This document shows, in pieces, positions 34,781-40,205 of a stretch of 40,205 bases of DNA. This DNA comes from Paracoccus sp. (in: a-proteobacteria). Lineage in GTDB: Bacteria > Pseudomonadota > Alphaproteobacteria > Rhodobacterales > Rhodobacteraceae. Position 1 is the first letter of the stretch; each line of letters begins with the position of its first letter. The notes beneath the pieces were generated by a model, which saw nothing but the letters and a program-made list of their open reading frames with translations, did no database searches and was not told the DNA's origin. The position numbers and the translations under genes were made by a program. The stretch spans positions 274,746-314,950 of the forward strand of contig NZ_JAUNTW010000001.1 in assembly GCF_030538495.1 (NCBI RefSeq), written 5' to 3'.

Positions 34781-35538
34781 ACGAATTGTTCGCGCAGCAG
34801 GCGTTCTTCAAGCCCATGTCCGGGATCGAATAACAGCCGGTGCTGCACGGTGGACGCGCTGCGGATCACCACCCGCGTGACATGGCGCACCGACCGGCTG
34901 TCGGCGTCGGCCATGACGGGGCGCAGGTCGGGATCGGCGACTTCGACCACGACTTCGGATGTTTTGGGCAGCAATGCGCCACGCCACCTGCGCGGACGAA
35001 ACGGCGCAATCGCCGTCAGCGCCAAGACCTGCGAATCCAGCGGCAAAATCGGCCCATGCGCGGAATAGTTATAGGCCGTGGACCCCGCAGGTGTGGCAAT
35101 CAACGCGCCGTCGCACACCAATTCCTCCATCCGCAAACGCCCATCCACATGGATGCGCAGCTTGGCGGCCTGCGGACCTTGGCGCAGCATACTGACCTCG
35201 TTTATCGCCAAAGCTTCGTGGGTCGAGCCATCCACGCAGGTCGCCCGCATCCGCAGGGGGTTGATGATGGTTTCTTCGGCCTCGGCCAGACGCTGGGGCA
35301 GATCATTTCCCGTATAACTGTTCAGCAAAAACCCAACCGTGCCGCGATTCATCCCGTAAACCGGCAGATCGCGCCCCTGCATCGCGTGCAGCGTTTGCAG
35401 CATGAACCCGTCGCCGCCCAAGGCCACCACATAGTGCGCCCGGTCAAGGGGCGCATCGCCATACCGCCCGATCAGCGCACGCAGCGCGCGCTGCGCGCGT
35501 TCGGCGGGACTGGCGGTGAAATGGATGCGTGGCATCAT
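34777..35538 (-). CDS. nadK: NAD kinase
   Basis: A 253-residue kinase that phosphorylates NAD to NADP and controls cellular NADP supply. The motif GGDGFML (41-47) and the NE-S motif (NEVSML) are present, as is the ATPAGSTAYN segment. It is shorter than the E. coli enzyme (292) by an N-terminal part, as is normal for alphaproteobacteria. ATG at 35538 or 35535; no clear ribosome site. Convergent with the membrane protein gene by a four-base overlap and divergent from glyA. Confidence 0.95.
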   Translation of the reverse strand: MMPRIHFTASPAERAQRALRALIGRYGDAPLDRAHYVVALGGDGFMLQTLHAMQGRDLPVYGMNRGTVGFLLNSYTGNDLPQRLAEAEETIINPLRMRATCVDGSTHEALAINEVSMLRQGPQAAKLRIHVDGRLRMEELVCDGALIATPAGSTAYNYSAHGPILPLDSQVLALTAIAPFRPRRWRGALLPKTSEVVVEVADPDLRPVMADADSRSVRHVTRVVIRSASTVQHRLLFDPGHGLEERLLREQFV

Positions 35539-35601
35539 TGGCGAACCCTGTCATGAACGCGCAGCATCGGACGCACAGCCGCGAATGACAACCCCCCGGA
35601 A

Positions 35602-35630
35602 TTGCCGCTTTTCGCAACGGCACGAATACG
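35602..35630 (+). promoter_or_regulatory. Weak candidate glyA promoter
   Basis: TTGCCG (35602-35607), a 17-base spacer and AATACG (35625-35630). Spacing is right and the hexamers are poor. It is the only sigma-70-like pair I can place in the nadK-glyA gap. Confidence 0.25.
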
Positions 35631-35669
35631 TTATCAGACCCCAAACCCCGCCGTCTGAGGATGCAAAAC

Positions 35670-36947
35670 ATGAACGCCTTTTTCACCCAAGATCTTGCGG
35701 ATCGCGACCCCGCCATCGCTGACGCCATCACCAAAGAGCTGGGCCGCCAGCGTGACGAAATCGAACTGATCGCGTCGGAAAACATCGTCAGCCGCGCCGT
35801 GTTGCAGGCGCAAGGCAGCGTTCTGACCAACAAATACGCCGAAGGGTATCCGGGCAAACGCTATTACGGCGGCTGCCAATTCGTTGATATTGCCGAAAAT
35901 CTGGCGATTGAGCGCGCCAAGGAACTGTTCGGCGCCGAATTCGCCAATGTCCAGCCCAACAGCGGCAGCCAGATGAACCAGGCCGTGTTTCTGGCGCTGT
36001 TGCAGCCGGGCGACACCTTTATGGGGCTGGACCTGAACAGCGGCGGTCACCTGACCCATGGCAGCCCGGTGAATATGTCGGGCAAATGGTTCAACGTCGT
36101 CAGCTATGGCGTGCGTCAGCAGGATCAACTGCTGGATATGGACGCGATCGCCGAATCCGCCCGCCAGCACAAACCGAAACTGATCGTCGCAGGCGGCACC
36201 GCATACAGCCGCGTCTGGGACTGGGCCGCGTTCCGCAAAATCGCGGATGAGGTCGGCGCCTATCTGATGGTGGACATGGCCCATATCGCGGGTCTGGTCG
36301 CGGGCGGTCAGCACCCGTCGCCGGTGCCACATGCGCATGTCGTGACCTCGACCACGCATAAATCGCTGCGCGGCCCGCGCGGCGGCCTGATCCTGACCAA
36401 CGACGCGGATATTGCCAAGAAAATCAACAGCGCCGTGTTCCCCGGCCTGCAAGGCGGCCCGCTGATGCATGTCATCGCCGCCAAAGCCGTGGCCTTTGGC
36501 GAGGCTTTGGATCCGTCCTTCCGCGATTACGCCGCGCAGGTGGTGAAAAACGCGCAGGCCATGGCGGACGAACTGATGAAGGGCGGCATCGACATCGTAT
36601 CGGGCGGCACCGACAACCACCTGTGTCTGGCCGATCTGCGCCCCAAAGGCGTGACCGGCAAAGCGACCGAGGCCGCCTTGGGCCGCGCGCATATCACCTG
36701 CAACAAAAACGGCGTGCCGTTTGACCCGGAAAAACCCTTTGTTACCAGCGGCATCCGTCTGGGCGCGCCCGCCGGCACAACCCGCGGCTTTGGCGAAGAC
36801 GAATTCCGCCAGATCGCCCGCTGGATCGTCGAAGTTGTGGACGGTCTGGCCGCCAATGGCGAAGACGGCAACGCCGAGGTGGAAAATAAGGTGCGGGCCG
36901 AGGTCAGCGAACTCTGCGGTCGCTTCCCTCTGTATCCGAACCTGTAA
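35670..36947 (+). CDS. glyA: Serine hydroxymethyltransferase
   Basis: A PLP enzyme that converts serine and tetrahydrofolate to glycine and 5,10-methylene-tetrahydrofolate, the main one-carbon entry. Conserved parts include [26 protein letters not shown] N-terminal sequence ([12 protein letters not shown]), [12 protein letters not shown], and the Schiff-base lysine in [15 protein letters not shown] (Lys231 by this start). The ATG at 35670 (425 residues) is chosen because TGAGG (35656-35660) is at a usable distance; the ATG at 35661 (428 residues) directly follows TGAGG and is less likely. Its product, methylene-tetrahydrofolate, is the carbon source for ThyX encoded 2 kb on. Confidence 0.97.
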   Translation: MNAFFTQDLADRDPAIADAITKELGRQRDEIELIASENIVSRAVLQAQGSVLTNKYAEGYPGKRYYGGCQFVDIAENLAIERAKELFGAEFANVQPNSGSQMNQAVFLALLQPGDTFMGLDLNSGGHLTHGSPVNMSGKWFNVVSYGVRQQDQLLDMDAIAESARQHKPKLIVAGGTAYSRVWDWAAFRKIADEVGAYLMVDMAHIAGLVAGGQHPSPVPHAHVVTSTTHKSLRGPRGGLILTNDADIAKKINSAVFPGLQGGPLMHVIAAKAVAFGEALDPSFRDYAAQVVKNAQAMADELMKGGIDIVSGGTDNHLCLADLRPKGVTGKATEAALGRAHITCNKNGVPFDPEKPFVTSGIRLGAPAGTTRGFGEDEFRQIARWIVEVVDGLAANGEDGNAEVENKVRAEVSELCGRFPLYPNL

Positions 36948-36963
36948 TCGGACCGAAAAACCC

Positions 36964-36994
36964 GCCCGCCGCAGATCATCGCGGCGGGCGTTTT
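36964..36994 (+). terminator. Rho-independent terminator of glyA
   Basis: A 9-base-pair stem GCCCGCCGC (36964-36972) with GCGGCGGGC (36981-36989), an 8-base loop, then GTTTT. It is 17 bases after the glyA stop. Confidence 0.85.
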
Positions 36995-37064
36995 CACCGG
37001 CGCGACCCTTGCGCCGCGCGGCCGCAGCGTCCACATCTGGCACAACTGACAGAAAGGATCGCAT

Positions 37065-38876
37065 ATGCCCGCACTGGTATTCGACGCGCAGGACGCCGCC
37101 ACCGGCCCCGATTTTGGCAACCTGCCCGAATGGGATTTGACCGACCTCTATCCGGCCCCCGACGCACCGGAACTGGCCAATGATCTGGCCGAACTGGAAC
37201 GCGCGGTTGCCGATTTCGCCGCAGCTTATCAGGGGCGGCTGGCCGATCTGACCCCGGCCCAGATGCTGACCTGCATCGAGGCGTATCAGACCATCGACAT
37301 TCTGGCCGGGCGCATCATGTCCTATGCCGGCTTGCGGTATTACCAGAACACGACCGACCCCGCGCGGGCGAAAATGATGGGCGATCTGCAAGGACAGATC
37401 ACCGATATGACCACGCCGCTGGTATTTTTCAGTTTGGAATTCAACCGGATACCCGACGAAACCTATGACGCGGTGTTCGCCGCCGCCGATGGTCCCGCGC
37501 GGTATAAGCCCGTGTTTGACCGGATGCGCGCCATGCGTCCGCATCAGTTGTCGGATGAATTGGAACAGTTTTTGCACGACAATTCGGTCGTGGGGGCCGC
37601 CGCGTGGAACCGGTTGTTTGACGAAACGCTGGCCGCGCTGACCTTTGACGTGGATGGCGAAACGCTGGGGCTTGAGGCGACTCTGAACCTGCTGACCGAT
37701 CACGACCGCGCCCGGCGTGAAACCGGCGCGCGTGCTTTGGCGCGTGTGTTCGGGGAAAACGTGACCCTGTTTGCGCGCATCCATAACACGCTGGCCAAGG
37801 AAAAGGCGATCGAAGACAAATGGCGCCACATGCCCAGCCCGCAACATGCGCGCCACCTGTCGAACCATGTCGAACCCGAGGTGGTCGAGGCCCTGCGCAA
37901 CGCCGTGACCGCCGCCTATCCGCGGCTGTCGCATCGGTATTATGCGTTAAAGGCCAAGTGGTTAGGGCTGGACAAATTGCAGGTCTGGGACCGCAACGCC
38001 CCCCTGCCCACGGAAACCCCGCGCCTGATCGACTGGCCGACCGCGCAGCAGACCGTTACCGATGCCTATGCCGGGTTTTCGCCGCGTCTGGCGGAACTGG
38101 CGCAGCCGTTTTTTGACAAGGGCTGGATTGACGCCGCCGTCAAACCGGGCAAGGCCCCCGGCGCGTTTGCGCATCCGACCGTGACGACCGCACATCCCTA
38201 TATCTTGCTGAATTATCTGGGAAAACCGCGCGACGTGATGACTCTGGCGCATGAATTGGGCCATGGCGTGCATCAGCGGCTGGCGGCGGATCAGGGCGAA
38301 TTGCTGGCATCCACCCCGCTGACGCTGGCCGAAACCGCGTCGGTTTTTGGCGAAATGCTGACCTTCCGCGCGCTGCTGGCGAAAACCACCGACCCGGCGC
38401 AGAAAAAGGCGCTGCTGGCCGGCAAGGTCGAGGATATGATTAACACCGTCGTCCGCCAGATCGCGTTTTACGATTTTGAATGCAAACTGCACGCCGCGCG
38501 GGCCGAAGGCGAACTGACGCCGGATGACATCAACGCGCTGTGGATGTCGGTTCAGGCCGAATCGCTGGGGCCGGTGTTTGAATTCATGCCGGGTTACGAA
38601 ACATTCTGGACCTATGTTCCGCATTTCGTGCATTCGCCGTTCTATGTCTATGCCTATGCTTTCGGCGACGGGTTGGTGAACGCGCTTTATGCCGCCTATG
38701 AAGATGGCCTGCCCGATTTTCAGACGAAATATTTCGATTTGCTGGCGGCGGGCGGGTCGAAACACCACACGGAATTGCTGGCTCCGTTCGGTCTGGACGC
38801 GACCGACCCGGCGTTTTGGGACAAAGGGCTGTCGATGATCGAAGGGCTGATCGACCAGCTTGAGGCGTTAGAGTAA
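37065..38876 (+). CDS. pepF: Oligoendopeptidase F, M3B family
   Basis: A 603-residue zinc metallopeptidase of family M3B that cuts oligopeptides of roughly 7-17 residues in the cytoplasm. The zinc motif H396-E-L-G-H400 (TLAHELGHGVHQ) is followed by the third ligand Glu423 in TLAETASVFGEML. The C-terminal part FVHSPFYVYAYAFGDGLV is a family hallmark. No signal peptide. AAAGGA precedes the ATG at 37065. A strong symmetrical terminator directly follows. The true substrate set is unknown. Confidence 0.95.
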   Translation: MPALVFDAQDAATGPDFGNLPEWDLTDLYPAPDAPELANDLAELERAVADFAAAYQGRLADLTPAQMLTCIEAYQTIDILAGRIMSYAGLRYYQNTTDPARAKMMGDLQGQITDMTTPLVFFSLEFNRIPDETYDAVFAAADGPARYKPVFDRMRAMRPHQLSDELEQFLHDNSVVGAAAWNRLFDETLAALTFDVDGETLGLEATLNLLTDHDRARRETGARALARVFGENVTLFARIHNTLAKEKAIEDKWRHMPSPQHARHLSNHVEPEVVEALRNAVTAAYPRLSHRYYALKAKWLGLDKLQVWDRNAPLPTETPRLIDWPTAQQTVTDAYAGFSPRLAELAQPFFDKGWIDAAVKPGKAPGAFAHPTVTTAHPYILLNYLGKPRDVMTLAHELGHGVHQRLAADQGELLASTPLTLAETASVFGEMLTFRALLAKTTDPAQKKALLAGKVEDMINTVVRQIAFYDFECKLHAARAEGELTPDDINALWMSVQAESLGPVFEFMPGYETFWTYVPHFVHSPFYVYAYAFGDGLVNALYAAYEDGLPDFQTKYFDLLAAGGSKHHTELLAPFGLDATDPAFWDKGLSMIEGLIDQLEALE

Positions 38877-38900
38877 AAAGGGGGCGTTACGCCCCCTTTT
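38876..38900. terminator. Symmetrical terminator between pepF and thyX
   Basis: A perfect 11-base-pair stem AAAAGGGGGCG (38876-38886) with CGCCCCCTTTT (38890-38900). The 3-base loop TTA is the thyX stop codon on the minus strand, and the left arm starts in the pepF stop codon. A/T runs on both sides suit termination in both directions. Confidence 0.85.
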
Positions 38901-39801
38901 CCCACACCGCCTGAAATTCGCGCCATTCCCGCGCGGCCATACCGGAGTTTTCCTGCGTCACGACTTCGCCCGCCAGACGGCGGCGCAGCACATCAACCGC
39001 TTGCGCCGACAGGCTGACGGCGTTCATGCGGTAATCGCGGAACGCGCCAAACGCCGCCGGAACCCAATCCGCCACAATATCGCACAGCACATCGGCATAG
39101 GCGCGGATTTCGTATTGCGCATGGGAATCGGCCCGCAACCGCAGGAAATGCAACAGGTTGTGCAGGTCCACCTTCCAATACCATTGGGTATAGATATTGG
39201 TGGGCAGGTTCATCCGCGCCAATTCACGCGCCAGCCCCTGTTGCCCGTCCTGCGACAGCATCGCTTCGTAATTGTCATAACTGCGCATCGCGTCATCGCG
39301 CAAAAGGTTCAGGACGCGCTGCGCTTCGTCCCCTTGCAACACCTCGCCTCGGCCTTGGTTGTTGACGCTGGACTGCGCGGCCAGATGGTCCGGCGCGGGG
39401 ATGTAAAATTCACGGTCAAGGATCGAATAACGCCCGGAATATTCGTTCACATTCGCGGTCCGGTGGCGGATCCATTGGCGCGCGACGAATACGGGCAGTT
39501 TGACGTGCAGTTTGACTTCGCACATTTCAAAGGGCGACGAATGCCAGTGACGCATCAGGTAACGGATCAGCCCTTCGTCGTTTTGCACCGATTTGGTGCC
39601 GCGCCCGTAACTGACCCGCGCGGCCTGACAAATCGCGGCGTCATCGCCCATATAATCCACGACGCGGATAAAGCCGTGATCCAGCACCGGATGCGCGACA
39701 TACAGATGTTGTTCCATCCCCGGCGCAACGGCGCGCAGCGTGTGATGCGGATTGGCCCGCTGGCTGTCGATTTCGGCTTGTTGTTCGGGGGTCAACGGCA
39801 T
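38887..39801 (-). CDS. thyX: FAD-dependent thymidylate synthase
   Basis: A 304-residue flavin-dependent thymidylate synthase that methylates dUMP using methylene-tetrahydrofolate and NADPH. It makes dTMP without the dihydrofolate by-product of ThyA. The ThyX motif is R112-H-R-T-A-N-V-N-E-Y-S-G-R-Y125; the usual Ser at the sixth position is Asn117, a variant I associate with alphaproteobacteria. The ATG at 39801 is chosen because GGAGAAG precedes it; a 19-codon longer frame starting at 39858 is rejected. Its stop is the loop of the terminator shared with pepF. No thyA gene is visible here. Confidence 0.95.
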   Translation of the reverse strand: MPLTPEQQAEIDSQRANPHHTLRAVAPGMEQHLYVAHPVLDHGFIRVVDYMGDDAAICQAARVSYGRGTKSVQNDEGLIRYLMRHWHSSPFEMCEVKLHVKLPVFVARQWIRHRTANVNEYSGRYSILDREFYIPAPDHLAAQSSVNNQGRGEVLQGDEAQRVLNLLRDDAMRSYDNYEAMLSQDGQQGLARELARMNLPTNIYTQWYWKVDLHNLLHFLRLRADSHAQYEIRAYADVLCDIVADWVPAAFGAFRDYRMNAVSLSAQAVDVLRRRLAGEVVTQENSGMAAREWREFQAVWEKGA

Positions 39802-39859
39802 CAAACTTCTCCGGCGTGGTTGGGGTTTATCTTTGCCACGCCGACAGGAAAGGGCCAAG

Positions 39860-40205
39860 ATGAAAATCCAGTATCTTCACACAATGGTCCGGGTCAAAGA
39901 CCTGGACAAAACCATGGCGTTTTTCAGCCTGCTGGGATTGCAGGAAACGCGCCGCATCGACAACGACAAGGGCCGCTTTACGCTGGTGTTTATGGCGCCG
40001 CCGGATCAGCCGGAAACGCCGGTTGAACTGACGTTTAACTGGGATGGCGATGACGGGCTGCCGTCGGACAGCCGCCATTTCGGGCACTTGGCCTATCGCG
40101 TCGAAAACATCTATGACATGTGCCAACGGCTGATGGATGCGGGCGTGACGATCAACCGCCCGCCCCGCGACGGGCATATGGCCTTTGTGCGCAGCCCCGA
40201 CAATA
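39860..40205 (+). CDS. gloA: Glyoxalase I (lactoylglutathione lyase), 3' end cut off
   Basis: The first 115 residues of a vicinal-oxygen-chelate (glyoxalase) protein; the window ends inside the gene. The start LHTMVRVKDLDKTMAFFSLLG has the first metal ligand His7. The central PVELTFNWDGD has the metal Glu, and GHLAYRVENIYD begins the second half. It converts the methylglyoxal-glutathione hemithioacetal to lactoylglutathione. An AGGAAAGG motif lies before the ATG at 39860. It is divergent from thyX across 58 bases. Assignment to GloA rather than another VOC protein rests on the ELTFNW motif. Confidence 0.85.
   Translation, partial: MKIQYLHTMVRVKDLDKTMAFFSLLGLQETRRIDNDKGRFTLVFMAPPDQPETPVELTFNWDGDDGLPSDSRHFGHLAYRVENIYDMCQRLMDAGVTINRPPRDGHMAFVRSPDN

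Noticed and set aside
35634..37934. Minus-strand open frame of 766 codons across glyA and pepF
   Set aside because: It crosses two well-supported genes and a terminator; no recognisable domain.

Overview
The window is a gene-dense piece of an alphaproteobacterial chromosome, most likely Rhodobacteraceae (Rhodobacterales). This rests on G+C-rich DNA with matching codon use throughout, an hisC-tyrC pair, a DUF2125-type protein, a bacterioferritin/bacterioferritin-associated-ferredoxin pair, the RHRTANVNEYS-type ThyX motif and intergenic palindromes of a style common in that family. I cannot assign a genus. About 40 protein genes fill the window. No gene-free stretch exceeds about 200 bases (the longest is 4202-4403). 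I found no tRNA, rRNA, CRISPR array, insertion sequence or prophage gene. The first ~90 bases are an unnatural poly-C/poly-G stretch that looks like a contig-end artefact.

Layout. 108-2137 (minus): an alpha/beta hydrolase translationally coupled to an MFS transporter. 2255-4610: thrS, then a cold-shock gene with a long leader and a textbook terminator. 4682-6774: an acyl-CoA synthetase overlapping a DsbA/FrnE-like oxidoreductase. 6755-8351: a small secreted protein and a Bcr/CflA-type exporter. 8355-9150: rpsD with a clear promoter, a structured leader and a terminator. 9210-13956: an endonuclease/exonuclease/phosphatase-family protein, the overlapping hisC-tyrC pair (tyrosine/phenylalanine and histidine synthesis), a DUF2125 protein and a ChaC-like glutathione-degrading enzyme. 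14046-18781: a MotA/TolQ/ExbB-type channel subunit and an OmpA/MotB-type partner with a very long coiled coil, converging on a YihY/BrkB membrane protein and an unknown single-pass protein. 18922-22612: purB, a stand-alone FliG-like protein, a 47-residue membrane peptide and gap. 22644-26491: a hotdog-fold protein, a beta-hydroxyacid dehydrogenase and a penicillin-acylase-family protein that lacks the expected nucleophile. 26590-30364 (minus): queA, an MFS transporter and lpdA. 30479-31205: bfd and bfr, overlapping. 31339-35538: a small membrane protein and an RluD-type pseudouridine synthase whose start codons share one CATG, then rpoH, an unrecognised membrane protein and nadK. 35670-40205: glyA, oligoendopeptidase F, thyX and a truncated glyoxalase I gene.

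Most of the window is core metabolism and information processing: tRNA charging and modification, ribosome, purine, folate/one-carbon/dTMP (glyA and thyX both belong to folate metabolism), glycolysis, NADP synthesis, iron storage and the heat-shock sigma factor. Neighbouring genes are packed tightly. Same-strand pairs overlap as ATGA. Convergent pairs overlap by four bases or share symmetrical terminators, one of which has a stop codon as its loop.

The least explained parts are the stator-like channel pair with its coiled-coil partner, the FliG-like protein 3.3 kb away with no flagellar genes between, the Gly-for-Ser change at the expected nucleophile of the penicillin-acylase homologue, the structured rpsD leader, the CATG shared by two opposite start codons, and a family of intergenic palindromes.
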